Source of the DNA: Pseudomonadota bacterium
Lineage (GTDB): Bacteria; Desulfobacterota; Desulfobacteria; Desulfobacterales; RPRI01
Direction of reading: 5' to 3'
Length of the DNA: 64,000 nt
Assembly: GCA_018817425.1 (NCBI GenBank)
Contig: JAHITX010000063.1
Location: 1 to 64,000, forward strand
The translations under genes and the position numbers were made by a program. The notes below the pieces were generated by a model. That model was given only the letters and a program-made list of their open reading frames with translations, made no database searches and was not told the origin of the DNA. Below, piece after piece: positions 35,746 through 44,929 of this stretch. How positions within the stretch are numbered: position 1 is the first letter of the stretch; the number at the start of each line of letters is the position of its first letter.

Positions 35746-36020
35746 AGTTGGCTGATAGCCTGAATCCAACTTAAAAAAGACAGCTCTGCAGGAAGCATAG
35801 TGGATAGGGTAAAACATCAGTTGAAAACCGTTCTTGTTGCCATGGCTGGCTTTGCCCTTTTCGATTGTGAAGTTTGCAACAAAACCCAAAAGGAGGTTGT
35901 ATGAAAAGATATTTGTTTGTAGCATTTTAACCCGAAGCTACGTACTGGGTTATTACCGGGTTATTAATGGAAGAAACTTGCTCTTTCAATACGGTCTATC
36001 AGTGTTGTTTCTTAGGAGGT
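35746..36020. other. Degraded intergenic sequence before a broken PEP-CTERM gene
   Basis: No credible gene. A ten-codon start-to-stop frame at about 35901 (MKRYLFVAF) follows GGAGG and resembles the beginning of a signal peptide. It may be the broken 5' end of the pseudogene at 36021. Confidence 0.4.
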
Positions 36021-36316
36021 ATGCTCATCGGCATGTTTTTGTTCTATTCCGCAAGTGCATCGGTTTCCCTTGTTACAGCGACATTTACTGTTCCTGTGGA
36101 TTATACGAATGATCCAACGGGTTATATTTCTTCTCTTGGCATTTATCAAGGAATGCCAGCGGAAATCTTATAGTATCTTTTCCGGACATCGATCCAAATG
36201 CCTGCATTATTGGAAGTATGCCCTCAACCACTGTGCCTGTATCTGCTACAATATATCTCGTTGGTTCGGGTTTGCTCAGTCTTGTAGGATTGAGAAAAAG
36301 ATTGAGAAAGGGGTAA
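36021..36316 (+). pseudogene. Frameshifted small PEP-CTERM protein gene
   Basis: Reading from ATG 36021 gives a signal-peptide-like start (MLIGMFLFYSASAS) and TATFTVPVDYTND. The frame must shift near 36150 (a GGAATG that would be GGAAATG if intact) to continue as GNLIVSFPDIDPN and end in TTVPVSATIYLVGSGLL..GLRKRLRKG, a complete PEP-CTERM tail stopping at 36314-36316. A one-base deletion or sequencing error explains the break. Confidence 0.65.
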
Positions 36317-36913
36317 CCAAATCTATAAAGCCTGATACAACCGTTATTATGGAAAACCCACGTCTTATTTATAAGACAATCTATGAGATCCAAACGTAAA
36401 TATCAGAAGTATAAACCATTAGTTTCAGATTTTGTAACATCCAGGCCTGCTTAAACTGCTGAGGCCGCCTGCTTCAGAAAATGCTTCTATTTGAGTGCCG
36501 ATTTCACCGGCTATCTTGCTTCTGGGGACATGGCTTATTGAATTAGTTGCTATCCGCAGAAGTGCCTGAAACTAACGGAATTTTTTGTTTCAGATCTGTT
36601 GACTCTTGTTGTGTTGCCTGTTTTGTATAATCTTTTTATCCGTAATATTCACTGAAAGATAAAGGAAAAATAGGAATTTTGGAAGTAATAATCTTCTTTG
36701 AGGTTGGAGTGATGCCCTTGACCATATGGAGCAATATAATCTTCATTGATAAAAAAATTCCCATTTTTTGCTAATCTGTAAGCTATCTGTAGGTACCTTT
36801 GTATTATGTATACTTAAGCACATGGCGAAAAATCAGGTATTTCCAAACCTGTGTTGTTTTGGAGGGACTACCAATGTACTGAATGTAAATCTTAAATATA
36901 ATGGAGGAAGAAA
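36317..36913. other. Intergenic region, no recognised gene
   Basis: About 600 bases. The minus strand holds an unassigned open stretch (about 36440-36560) reading ISHVPRSKIAGEIGTQIEAF, possibly a decayed gene. The last 100 bases should carry the promoter and the GGAGG ribosome site of the gene at 36914. Confidence 0.4.
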
Positions 36914-37630
36914 ATGAAAAAGTTGATAATGGCAGTATTTCTAACTAGTTTGGTTATCGGTGTTGTTTCCCCTGCCTTTGCAGTTAATTTAACCAGTCTT
37001 ACACTGGAGAAATCAACGGCTATAGGAGCCTGGACTAACGCGCCTGGCGGAATTTGGTCGTCAAACCTTGGTGATCCTTTTGCTCAGTTGGGTGTGAGGC
37101 AAAATGGGGTTTTCCTAAACACTCCTGGAAACGGGCTTGATCTCGGTGAAATTTCAATTGATCTATTGCCGGGACTTAACACTTTTGAGCTTTTCGGGAC
37201 GTCAAGTACCGGTGGAAGCGATTATTACGGTTTAGCATTGTTTTTTGATCATAATGCTTCCCCTCCTGATATGGCCGTTTATAATTCAAATGGTTCATCA
37301 GGACCTTTTGCAGTGACTCCGGCAGGCACAACTATTTCGGGAAGCGCAAACGGTGGAATGTTTCCGGACATTGCGCCTGGCTCATCGATTTTCTCAGCCC
37401 CAGACGGCTCTACAGTGGAATTAGTTGGTTTTAATGTTGTATATGACGCATCAAACATAGTAGATATAGTTAGCTGGGGAAATATTGCAGCTGATGGTTA
37501 TGTCGATACACATGCAGTTCTGGAACTGAACTATACCCCAGTACCCGTGCCTGGTACTATGCTCCTTTTGAGTTCTGGGCTAATTAGTCTTATAGGATTC
37601 AGAAAAAAATTTAAGAATAATTGTAAATAA
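36914..37630 (+). CDS. PEP-CTERM sorting-domain protein
   Basis: A 238-residue exported protein: signal peptide to about AFA (residue 23), a beta-rich, Gly/Ser-rich body without a named domain, and a C-terminal VPVPGTMLLLSSGLISL helix followed by GFRKKFKNNCK. Exosortase substrates of this type are surface or biofilm-matrix proteins. GGAGG lies eight bases before ATG. Confidence 0.88.
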   Translation: MKKLIMAVFLTSLVIGVVSPAFAVNLTSLTLEKSTAIGAWTNAPGGIWSSNLGDPFAQLGVRQNGVFLNTPGNGLDLGEISIDLLPGLNTFELFGTSSTGGSDYYGLALFFDHNASPPDMAVYNSNGSSGPFAVTPAGTTISGSANGGMFPDIAPGSSIFSAPDGSTVELVGFNVVYDASNIVDIVSWGNIAADGYVDTHAVLELNYTPVPVPGTMLLLSSGLISLIGFRKKFKNNCK

Positions 37631-37646
37631 TCGTAATAGCAACTAA

Positions 37647-37805
37647 GGCTATGGCGATAAAGGGTATAACAACTACGGCTACGCTTTAGCCGTTACGATG
37701 GCAGTTCGTCCCGGCGATGTATCCGCCGTGCCCATACCTGGAGCGGTCTGGCTATTTGGTTCTGGCTTAGCTGGTCTCATCGGCGAACGCAGGAAGAAAA
37801 AGTAG
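37647..37805 (+). pseudogene. C-terminal fragment of a DUF1566-type PEP-CTERM protein
   Basis: After an in-frame stop the sequence reads GYGDKGYNNYGYALAV...VRPGDVSAVPIPGAVWLFGSG and ends AGLIGERRKKK. YGYALAVRPGD is the usual end of Lcl/DUF1566 domains, followed here by a PEP-CTERM tail. No 5' part is present; only the last about 50 codons survive. Confidence 0.7.
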
Positions 37806-37820
37806 AAATATTTTTAACCC

Positions 37821-37849
37821 AAAGGCAGCCTCAAGGAAGCCCTGCCTTT
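37821..37849 (+). terminator. Possible hairpin terminator
   Basis: AAAGGCAG and CTGCCTTT form an 8-bp stem 15 bases after the broken PEP-CTERM fragment. No long T-run follows, so the call is tentative. Confidence 0.45.
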
Positions 37850-38048
37850 CGTATTTATCGGCATTGCCGAGCGGGTCAACGCAGACGGCGGGAAGCAGCG
37901 TTGCGATAGTCGCGTCCAAGTTCAGTGGACGCCACTGGTTACTCTTGGGTTGCACATAAGTAATTACAGTTATAGTATTGCATAATATATTTATTTAGCT
38001 TCACTCCGTATATAATCTTTATTGTTAGCCTTTGAAAGGAGGAATGAT

Positions 38049-38846
38049 ATGTGTAAGAAATTTGTGTGCTTTTGCTTCGTATTAGTTATCGTTTCTTTTG
38101 CAGGTAGTGTTATGGCTGCCCCATCTCCATATGCCTATAGTCTGGATCGCTTCCAGGTTATAGGTAATCTCCCTGGAAACATCATTGATGAGTTCAATGA
38201 TGAGAGTATCGCCCCCAATTGGGAGGTTTATGATCCTACAGTGGTTGAATCAGGCGACATGGTAACCTTTAGAAATCCAGGAACTGTTGGTCAAATCACC
38301 CCCAATATCTCTTCAGAAATGAGCTATATTGGCTCTATGTTCAATATGGAAGACGGAGCCGGCGACTATGAAGGGACCTCAACATGGACGAATGGTATTC
38401 CTGGTATTAACCAATTTTACCTTATGGGTATGAGTGGCTCTGAAGAAGATATTAGTATTAGCTTTGCCAATTTTGGCCCTGCGATGTCGGAATTATTTGG
38501 CATTCCCACAGGTCCTGTGATCTTGTTTGACAGATTCAAAGATGTTGAAACTGGGGACTTTGACACACAAGCGATGCGGGTCATGCCAAGTGATATCACA
38601 GGTAACATTCTACTACGATTAAGCTTTGATGATGTTGATAAACTTTACACAGGAACATATAGTCTCGATGGTGGCGCGACGTTTCTCGAACCATTCGCAC
38701 CGATTGCCCCGAGTGATGCCAGTTCGGCTCCCAACTGGTATCTTGGTGCAGAGTCGTTTGAAGTGCAAGCTGTCCCTATTCCTTCCACTCTGCTCTTATT
38801 AGGCTCTGGATTAGTATTCATGTTTTCTAAGCGGAATAAGCGTTAG
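38049..38846 (+). CDS. PEP-CTERM sorting-domain protein
   Basis: A protein of 265 residues with a signal peptide (Cys-containing, cut about VMAA), a body of about 210 residues resembling carbohydrate-binding beta-sandwich proteins (IDEFNDESIAPNWEVYDP; GTYSLDGGATFLEPF), and the tail AVPIPSTLLLLGSGLVFMF with SKRNKR. ATG 38049 is chosen because AGGAGG lies six bases upstream; the frame is open further to 38022 without a ribosome site. Confidence 0.85.
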   Translation: MCKKFVCFCFVLVIVSFAGSVMAAPSPYAYSLDRFQVIGNLPGNIIDEFNDESIAPNWEVYDPTVVESGDMVTFRNPGTVGQITPNISSEMSYIGSMFNMEDGAGDYEGTSTWTNGIPGINQFYLMGMSGSEEDISISFANFGPAMSELFGIPTGPVILFDRFKDVETGDFDTQAMRVMPSDITGNILLRLSFDDVDKLYTGTYSLDGGATFLEPFAPIAPSDASSAPNWYLGAESFEVQAVPIPSTLLLLGSGLVFMFSKRNKR

Positions 38847-38955
38847 AGAGATGTCATTATTATGTTGTGAGCTAACATGGGGCTTGATTGAGACCGCTCG
38901 TAACCTCGCGTCTCATAAGCCCCTGCGTTAGATTCTAAAATATGGTTAATCAAAT

Positions 38956-39143
38956 GAGCCAGTTTCAAAACTCCCCTTTTTGGCCGATCTTAAGCGTTGG
39001 GCTCAAATTTCGCACGAAGTGACACGTAGTGAAGCATAAGCGCTAACCTTTAGCGCTATCCTCGAAATACTAAATGTATTCCTGTGGTTGAAATTTTCGC
39101 TCGCCTTGAGCTTGACCAAACTGAAACGTTTTGAAAGTGGCTC
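38956..39143 (+). repeat. Dispersed repeat family R1, copy 2 (188 bp)
   Basis: Ends GAGCCAGTTTCAAAAC (38956-38971) and GTTTTGAAAGTGGCTC (39128-39143). Same interior order as copy 1 at 2695-2836, but with about 46 extra bases in the middle, including a small perfect hairpin AGCGCTAA-CCT-TTAGCGCT. Both copies are in the same orientation. Confidence 0.82.
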
Positions 39144-39653
39144 AAGCAATTAACTGAGCGCCATAACCTGCAAACTCAAATCAATTTATAAGTAAAATTC
39201 ATGTTATTCGGGATGTAAAGGTTATGCTGGAATGACCTTGTGTTTCATACAGAGGAGCCGTATTATAAACTGTTTTATTGTTTTCGGCACAACGAAGCTG
39301 TTCTTTGATGATTACTTTGGAATAGTGTTTGGCAAGTGTTGCAATCAATGGATTTTTGTCTGTTTTTGTCGAACTTGGGTTAAGGACATTGAATCCCCCT
39401 GGTCCCTGGCAGAGATTGTCTACCAGCACCATGAATTATATAATCACAGCTATTTGATTATAATGGTAATTTTCACCGGACTGCGGAATCCAAACTCACA
39501 GCTTTCGATGTCTTTCAGCATCCTGATCGTCGGTGTCGGCGCCGTTTTTATGAATCATCAGCTTAATTTCTGCCTAAACGGAATCCGGGCAACATAATCG
39601 AGGGCGTGGTGATCACAAAGCATATTTATGACAATCGCTATAAACTTATTAAT
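39144..39653. other. Decayed or non-coding stretch
   Basis: Overlapping frames exist on both strands (plus 39232-39597, minus 39199-39432) but none has a ribosome site, domain or compositional support. The minus strand near 39600 reads MLCDHHALDYVARIPFRQ before a stop, which may be the tail of a lost gene. Confidence 0.4.
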
Positions 39654-39686
39654 TTCTAACTATACCTTAATTCTTTTCTAACAATC
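39654..39686 (+). promoter_or_regulatory. Possible outlying Pho-box-like repeat
   Basis: TTCTAAC at 39654-39660 and again at 39676-39682 lie exactly 22 bp apart (two 11-bp steps), with a diverged unit between. The spacing matches the main array at 39909-39952. The MITE at 39749 now lies between the two. Confidence 0.5.
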
Positions 39687-39748
39687 ATACTCTATATTCA
39701 TTGATATCAAATCACTTTGGATTTTGAAACCAGAGGGATTATAAGCAA

Positions 39749-39867
39749 CAGGGTAACCGCATTTAGCTTTTTCTTAAAAATTAATTTGATTAACTTATTA
39801 TTGTTGGGTTCATTTAAAATCGGAAAAACTATTAAAGAACATATTAATTCCAATTGCGGTTACCCTG
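39749..39867. mobile_element. 119-bp MITE with ISAs1-type ends and 10-bp target duplication
   Basis: Perfect 13-bp terminal inverted repeats CAGGGTAACCGCA / TGCGGTTACCCTG bound a 119-bp AT-rich element. It is flanked by TTATAAGCAA (39739-39748) and TTATAGGCAA (39868-39877), a 10-bp target duplication with one mismatch. The ends match the IS end next to the ISAs1 transposase remnant at 35582. It therefore looks like a non-autonomous derivative mobilised by an ISAs1-family transposase, inserted in the pst leader. Confidence 0.85.
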
Positions 39868-39908
39868 TTATAGGCAATGATATTATGAAATAAGGGGGGT
39901 GGTAATGA

Positions 39909-39952
39909 TTTTAACTCATATCTAATACTATTCTAACAAAATTCTAACAAAT
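39909..39952 (+). promoter_or_regulatory. Pho-box-like array upstream of pstS
   Basis: Four consecutive 11-bp units start at 39909, 39920, 39931 and 39942: TTTTAACTCAT, ATCTAATACTA, TTCTAACAAAA, TTCTAACAAAT. The 11-bp period is the hallmark of PhoB/PhoP binding; TTCTAACA resembles the Gram-positive TTAACA half-site more than E. coli CTGTCAT. The array ends 42 bases before the pstS ATG. Confidence 0.75.
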
Positions 39953-39994
39953 AACTGTAATATTGCCATCTAAATAATTGGAGGAGAAATTATT

Positions 39995-40810
39995 ATGAAA
40001 AAATCAGTTTTTATAAGTGTTATTTTAGTAGTGTTGTTTTGTACAGCCGGTATTGTTTTTGCCGGTAAAGTGGTTATCAAAGGCTCAACAACGGTTTTGC
40101 CGATAGCCCAAAAAACAGCCGAAGCTTTTATGAAAGAAAATCCTGAGGTTTCCATTTCAATTTCAGGCGGTGGTTCAGGTAACGGCATGAAAGCCCTTAT
40201 TGACAAAACAACAGATATTGCAGACAGCTCGCGGTTTATTAAAGATAAAGAAGTAAAGCTGGCTATGGAAAAAGGCGTTTATCCGGTTCCTTTTGCAGTT
40301 GCTTATGATTGTATTGTGCCTGTAGTACATACCTCAAATCCGGTTAAAGATATCAGCATAGATAAACTGAAAGATGTTTATCAGGGCAAAATTAAGAACT
40401 GGAAGGAATTAGGCGGAGACGACAGGAAGGTAGTGGTAATTTCCCGCGATACTTCTTCAGGTACTTATGAAGTATGGGAAGACAAAGTAATGAAAAAGGA
40501 AAGAGTGTATCCCGGCGCTTTATTGCAGGCCTCCAATGGCGCTGTTGCCCAGGCTGTTTCCAAAAATAAAAATGCTATCGGATACATCGGTGTAGGGTAT
40601 ATAAACAAGGATGTAAAGCCTTTGACGGTAAACGGTATACAAGGCAATCCCAAAACCACTCTTGAAGGTTCATACCCTATAAGCAGAGCTCTTTATATGT
40701 TTACGCCTGGCTGGCCGGAAGGTGATGTGGCTAATTTTATCAACTATGTTTTAAATCCGGAAAAAGGTCAAAAACTGGTTGAAGAAGTTGGATTTGTACC
40801 TTTATATTAG
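39995..40810 (+). CDS. pstS: Periplasmic phosphate-binding protein PstS
   Basis: A 271-residue protein with a signal peptide (ends VFAG) and the PstS family motifs KGSTTVLPIAQKTAEAF, ISGGGSGNGMKALI and SRDTSSGTYEVWED. It binds inorganic phosphate and delivers it to PstCA. The ribosome site is GGAGGAG. First gene of pstSCAB-phoU, behind the Pho-box-like array. Confidence 0.95.
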   Translation: MKKSVFISVILVVLFCTAGIVFAGKVVIKGSTTVLPIAQKTAEAFMKENPEVSISISGGGSGNGMKALIDKTTDIADSSRFIKDKEVKLAMEKGVYPVPFAVAYDCIVPVVHTSNPVKDISIDKLKDVYQGKIKNWKELGGDDRKVVVISRDTSSGTYEVWEDKVMKKERVYPGALLQASNGAVAQAVSKNKNAIGYIGVGYINKDVKPLTVNGIQGNPKTTLEGSYPISRALYMFTPGWPEGDVANFINYVLNPEKGQKLVEEVGFVPLY

Positions 40811-40816
40811 AGAATT

Positions 40817-41716
40817 ATGGAAATGATAAATATCCGGCAATTTAAAGATAAATGGCTGCATCGCTTGTTTTTTTGTATTGCGACAGCATCTATTGCAATT
40901 CTTGTTATGATTTCATTGTTTCTTTTTATGGAAGGGCTGCCAATTTTTCAAAAGGTAAGTGTCACCGATTTTATATTTGGTAAATACTGGTATCCCACTT
41001 CAGATCCACCGGATTTTGGAATATTCCCATTAATTATAGGTTCAATTGCAGTTACTGTTATTTCGGCCATGATGTCAATCCCTTTAGGGGTGATGACTGC
41101 AATATATCTGGCCGAAATAGCTTCAAGTAAAGTCAGAGAAATCGTAAAACCTGTTGTAGAGCTTCTTGCCGCTTTACCTTCTGTAGTAATTGGATTTTTT
41201 GGAATGGTTGTTGTTGCTCCATTTTTACAAAACATTTTAGATGTTCCAACCGGCTTGAATTTATTTAATGCCGCTTTAATGCTTGCCTTTATGTCGATAC
41301 CTACAATTTGCAGCATATCCGAAGATGCCATTTTCAGTGTTCCTGTAGCATTAAAAGAAGCCTCATTATCTTTAGGCGCCACACACTGGGAAACGATTAT
41401 CAGGGTTATTTTGCCGGCCTCAATTTCAGGGATCAGTACAGCAGTTATACTTGGTATGTCACGGGCAATCGGAGAAACTATGGTTGTATTAATGGTAGCA
41501 GGCGGCGCTGCAATGATTCCAACCGGCATTTTTGATCCGGTTCGACCGATGCCGGCAAGTATAGCAGCTGAAATGGCGGAAGCGCCATTTCGCGGCGATC
41601 ATTACTATGCCCTTTTTGCAACCGGAATCGTGCTTTTTCTTTTTACTCTTATGTTTAACCTGATTGCCGATCATATTGCAAATAAGTATAGGCAAACGGG
41701 TGAGGCATCCCTATAA
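40817..41716 (+). CDS. pstC: Phosphate ABC transporter permease PstC
   Basis: The 299-residue permease has about six membrane helices and the binding-protein-dependent transport motif (EASLSLGATHWETIIRVILPAS, the EAA loop). The family region PSVVIGFFGM is present. Six bases after pstS. Confidence 0.93.
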   Translation: MEMINIRQFKDKWLHRLFFCIATASIAILVMISLFLFMEGLPIFQKVSVTDFIFGKYWYPTSDPPDFGIFPLIIGSIAVTVISAMMSIPLGVMTAIYLAEIASSKVREIVKPVVELLAALPSVVIGFFGMVVVAPFLQNILDVPTGLNLFNAALMLAFMSIPTICSISEDAIFSVPVALKEASLSLGATHWETIIRVILPASISGISTAVILGMSRAIGETMVVLMVAGGAAMIPTGIFDPVRPMPASIAAEMAEAPFRGDHYYALFATGIVLFLFTLMFNLIADHIANKYRQTGEASL

Positions 41717-41736
41717 ACCGATAATAGGAAACAGGC

Positions 41737-42636
41737 ATGGATGCCAAAGCAGACCGGAACATAGCCAAAAAAGCAGCACCCTATTTAAGGCGAAAACGTG
41801 TACTTACTCAAACAATCACGTTTTTTTTCTTTCGCTCTGCTGCATTGATTAATGGATTGGCGTTAATTATTATACTCTATTTTGTTATATCCAATGGCTG
41901 GAGGGCTATTAACTGGACGTTTTTATCACAGCCGCCTATGGATTCCATGACAAAAGGAGGTATATTCCCCTGTATTGTAGGTACATTGGCTTTAAGTATC
42001 GGGGCTTTGATTTTCTCTTTTCCAATCGGGGTGTCATCTGCTATTTATCTTAATGAATATGCACGACCGGGGCGCGTCTTAAGAATAATCCGCCTTGGAA
42101 TTAATAATCTTGCAGGTGTGCCATCAGTGGTTTTCGGACTTTTCGGGCTTGCATTCTTTGTAATTTATCTTAAACTTGGAGTCAGCCTGCTGGCTGGTGC
42201 TCTTACATTGGGCGTGATGAATCTTCCCATAGTTATCGGAGCATCAGAAGAAGCATTAAAGGGTGTTCCGAAATCATACAGGGAAGCTTCGCTGGGTTTG
42301 GGTGCCACTAAACTGCAAACAATATTTAGAGTAGTATTGCCTGCGGCGCTACCAGGCATCTTAACAGGCGCGATACTTGGAATAGGAAGGGCGGCAGGTG
42401 AAACTGCCCCGATTATGTTTACAGCCGCCGTCTTTTTTTCACCGCGCCTGCCCAAATCGGTTTTTGATGAAATCATGGCATTACCCTATCATATTTATGT
42501 TCTTGCTACTGCCGGAACGGAAATTGAAAAAACCCGGCCTTTGCAATATGGTACTTCTTTAGTGCTGATAGCGCTTGTGCTTGGGATAAATCTTGTGGCA
42601 ATTATTTACCGTTCACGTCTCAGGCGAAAAAGATAG
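41737..42636 (+). CDS. pstA: Phosphate ABC transporter permease PstA
   Basis: The 299-residue permease has six helices, the region [15 protein letters not shown] and the EAA loop [20 protein letters not shown]. It pairs with PstC to form the channel. Twenty bases after pstC. Confidence 0.93.
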   Translation: MDAKADRNIAKKAAPYLRRKRVLTQTITFFFFRSAALINGLALIIILYFVISNGWRAINWTFLSQPPMDSMTKGGIFPCIVGTLALSIGALIFSFPIGVSSAIYLNEYARPGRVLRIIRLGINNLAGVPSVVFGLFGLAFFVIYLKLGVSLLAGALTLGVMNLPIVIGASEEALKGVPKSYREASLGLGATKLQTIFRVVLPAALPGILTGAILGIGRAAGETAPIMFTAAVFFSPRLPKSVFDEIMALPYHIYVLATAGTEIEKTRPLQYGTSLVLIALVLGINLVAIIYRSRLRRKR

Positions 42637-42661
42637 TAATCATAAAATAAGGAACGGAATT

Positions 42662-43447
42662 TTGAGTATAACTGATAAAACAGATACGAATAAGACTTTA
42701 AAAATAGCATCAAAAAACCTTAATTTTTTTTATGGTAAATTTAAAGCTCTTAATAACATATCACTGGAATTTTATGAAAATCAGGCTTTTGCCCTTATAG
42801 GGCCGTCCGGCTGCGGGAAAAGTACATTTCTTCGGTGTTTAAACCGTATGAATGATTTGATTCCGCATTCGCGTGTGGAAGGCGAGTTGCTTTTGGACGG
42901 AGAAAATATTTATGCACCTTCTGTTGATGTGGTTTCCCTGAGAAGCCGCATTGGTATGGTTTTTCAGAAGCCAAATCCTTTTCCCAAAACCATTTTTGAA
43001 AATGTAGCTTATGGGCTCAGAGTCCAGGGTATTCGCGATAAGGCTTTTCTCGAAGAAAGTGTTATCAAATCTCTCAAACGCTCGGCATTGTGGGATGAAG
43101 TAAAAGACAGATTGCATGCATCTGCGTTAGGGCTATCGGGCGGGCAGCAGCAGCGTTTATGTATTGCAAGAGCTTTAGCGGTTGAGCCTGAAGTACTGCT
43201 TATGGATGAGCCCTGTTCGGCCTTAGATCCGATTGCCACACAGAAGATTGAAGAACTGATTAATGAATTAAAAGAATTCTTTACCATTATAATTGTTACC
43301 CATAACATGCAGCAAGCTGCAAGAGTTTCCGATATTACCGCATTTTTTTATATGGGAGAACTCATCGAGGTCGGAGATACGGATACACTTTTTACCCGGC
43401 CGAAATTAAAAAAAACGCAAGATTATATTACAGGTCGATTCGGTTGA
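42662..43447 (+). CDS. pstB: Phosphate ABC transporter ATPase PstB
   Basis: A protein of 261 residues with Walker [10 protein letters not shown], signature LSGGQQQR and Walker B VLLMDEP. It energises PstCA. TTG 42662 is chosen: AAGGA lies 8 bases upstream and length then matches the family; the frame is open back to 42593 inside pstA. Confidence 0.93.
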   Translation: MSITDKTDTNKTLKIASKNLNFFYGKFKALNNISLEFYENQAFALIGPSGCGKSTFLRCLNRMNDLIPHSRVEGELLLDGENIYAPSVDVVSLRSRIGMVFQKPNPFPKTIFENVAYGLRVQGIRDKAFLEESVIKSLKRSALWDEVKDRLHASALGLSGGQQQRLCIARALAVEPEVLLMDEPCSALDPIATQKIEELINELKEFFTIIIVTHNMQQAARVSDITAFFYMGELIEVGDTDTLFTRPKLKKTQDYITGRFG

Positions 43448-43462
43448 AAATGAGGTGATTAA

Positions 43463-44119
43463 ATGACTAAACGTTTTGAAAAAGAACTTGAAAAGATTAA
43501 AAAACTGATTCTTTCTCTTGGCGCCATGGCTGAAGAAGAATTTCGGATGGCTGTTAAAGCCATCGAATTAAAGGATGCTGAAATTGCCCAAAAAATTATT
43601 AAAAATGATTATAAAATAGATGATATGGAAGTAGAGATTGAAGAAGAATGCCTTAAAGTTTTGGCACTGCATCAGCCTGTGGCAGTTGATTTGCGATTTA
43701 TTGTAGCAGTGATAAAAATAAATAATGACCTTGAAAGAATTGGCGATGAAGCAGTCAATATAGCCGAGCGTGTAGAAAGTCTGGCAAAACGTAAAAGCAC
43801 AAGCTATTACTATGATTATTCTACAATGTCTGCAAAAGTTGAAACAATGTTAAAAATGAGCCTGGATGCGCTGGTAAATCTGGATATAGATATAGCCTTT
43901 AAAGTACTGACAAAAGATGATGAAGTTGATGCTATTCAAAGTGAGGTTTACCGGATTACAAAACAGGCCCTGCAAAAAAATAACGATGATGTAGCTTATT
44001 TAATTAATCAGTTTTTAATTTCACGTCATCTTGAAAGAATTGCAGATCATGCCACAAATATTGCAGAAGAAGTAATCTATCTTGTTGAGGGTGAAATAGT
44101 AAGGCACGGGAGATATTAG
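43463..44119 (+). CDS. phoU: PhoU phosphate-signalling regulator
   Basis: A 218-residue protein with two PhoU repeats; E/DRIGDEAVNIAERV in the first and LERIADHATNIAEEVIYL in the second are the metal-binding motifs. PhoU links Pst activity to the PhoR/PhoB sensor system. No phoB or phoR lies in this window. Confidence 0.94.
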   Translation: MTKRFEKELEKIKKLILSLGAMAEEEFRMAVKAIELKDAEIAQKIIKNDYKIDDMEVEIEEECLKVLALHQPVAVDLRFIVAVIKINNDLERIGDEAVNIAERVESLAKRKSTSYYYDYSTMSAKVETMLKMSLDALVNLDIDIAFKVLTKDDEVDAIQSEVYRITKQALQKNNDDVAYLINQFLISRHLERIADHATNIAEEVIYLVEGEIVRHGRY

Positions 44120-44277
44120 CGTCATATTTTATATTCCTTGAATCCCTCCAGTAATTGCCGGAATGAAGAGGGCTTGGATTTTTCAAAGCTCACTTCGACC
44201 ATGTAAGCAAAGTCGTATTTTATATCTCTTTGTGCCAAGTTGATGTCTTCACATCATTGCTACTTCTTCCTTGTAGT

Positions 44278-44307
44278 GATCATTTCGGTGACGCCAACGA
44301 AATGATC
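44278..44307. repeat. 10-bp-arm inverted repeat downstream of phoU
   Basis: GATCATTTCG, a 10-base loop, and CGAAATGATC form a perfect stem 160 bases after phoU. No T-run follows, so a factor-independent terminator is unlikely. The surrounding 44120-44440 holds no credible gene. Confidence 0.6.
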
Positions 44308-44444
44308 TTCGATTCGGAACCACCGTTAATACAGGGAAGCTTTACCTTTTTAATGCAACCTTGAAATTGCGGTACTTATCGAATAGGACTCTGATATCAA
44401 TCTGATTTTATCAGTTATTCCTTCATCCTTAACATAATTTAATA

Positions 44445-44504
44445 TATGATAATATATCATATGATAAATCTGTTGACTTATTTATCATATGATATATTAT
44501 CATA
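44445..44504 (+). promoter_or_regulatory. 60-bp palindromic promoter-operator of the second MqsRA-like operon
   Basis: Two perfect 25-bp inverted arms (44445-44469 and 44480-44504), each with nested TATCATATGATA palindromes, flank a 10-bp centre CTGTTGACTT. The centre supplies the -35 (TTGACT, 44473-44478) and the right arm the -10 (TATTAT, 44495-44500; 16-bp spacer). A repressor filling the arms would cover the whole promoter. It leads to the toxin start at 44544. Confidence 0.88.
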
Positions 44505-44543
44505 ATAAACGTTCACATTATTCAATCAAACGGAGATTGCTTT

Positions 44544-44906
44544 TTGGAAATACCGCTCGAATTCAGAGTTGCACTATTTTTAAAAGAATTCAAAGAGATA
44601 GTTACGACAGGAAGAGGTTTGGACATCGTTGACCGCCGGGAGAATATTAAATCTTTATTGGAGCTTGGGCTTACCAAAAAGCATTGTGTAGAGGAAATTT
44701 TAAGTCTTTCTGTGGAAAATTATTATGGTGGTCCTAAGCAAGATACAGATCGACCTGGAACTATCTGGAAATTTGGCAAAAAAATTGATGGGGATAAGAT
44801 TTATATCAAATTAAAAATAGCTGCGGTGGGTACTGAAAAAATTGCCAAGTGCATCTCATTTCATAAGGCAAAATCACCATTAAGTTTTCCATTGGAAAAG
44901 AAATAA
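44544..44906 (+). CDS. Predicted MqsR-superfamily toxin
   Basis: A 120-residue protein starting at TTG with CGGAG upstream. Block order fits MqsR: a short N-terminal region, LLELGLTKKHCVEEILSLSV (MqsR has ELGL...IIGLSESDF), a region with TIWKFG (MqsR TIWQDVY), strands IYIKLKI and CISFHKAK (MqsR VYLKI, IVSFKE). It precedes a zinc-finger/HTH/Panacea antitoxin by 23 bases. mRNA-interferase activity is inferred. Confidence 0.72.
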   Translation: MEIPLEFRVALFLKEFKEIVTTGRGLDIVDRRENIKSLLELGLTKKHCVEEILSLSVENYYGGPKQDTDRPGTIWKFGKKIDGDKIYIKLKIAAVGTEKIAKCISFHKAKSPLSFPLEKK

Positions 44907-44929
44907 TAAATATAGAAAGGAGGGTAGAG

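Noticed and set aside
35901-35930. Ten-codon frame after GGAGG considered as a leader peptide gene
   Set aside because: No attenuator-like structure follows; it fits better as the broken start of the nearby PEP-CTERM pseudogene.
39199-39597. Overlapping frames on both strands between repeat R1 and the pst leader
   Set aside because: No ribosome site, no domain, and mutually overlapping; more likely decayed sequence.
44278-44307. Stem-loop after phoU considered as an intrinsic terminator
   Set aside because: Stem is AT-rich at its ends and lacks a following T-run; kept only as an inverted repeat.
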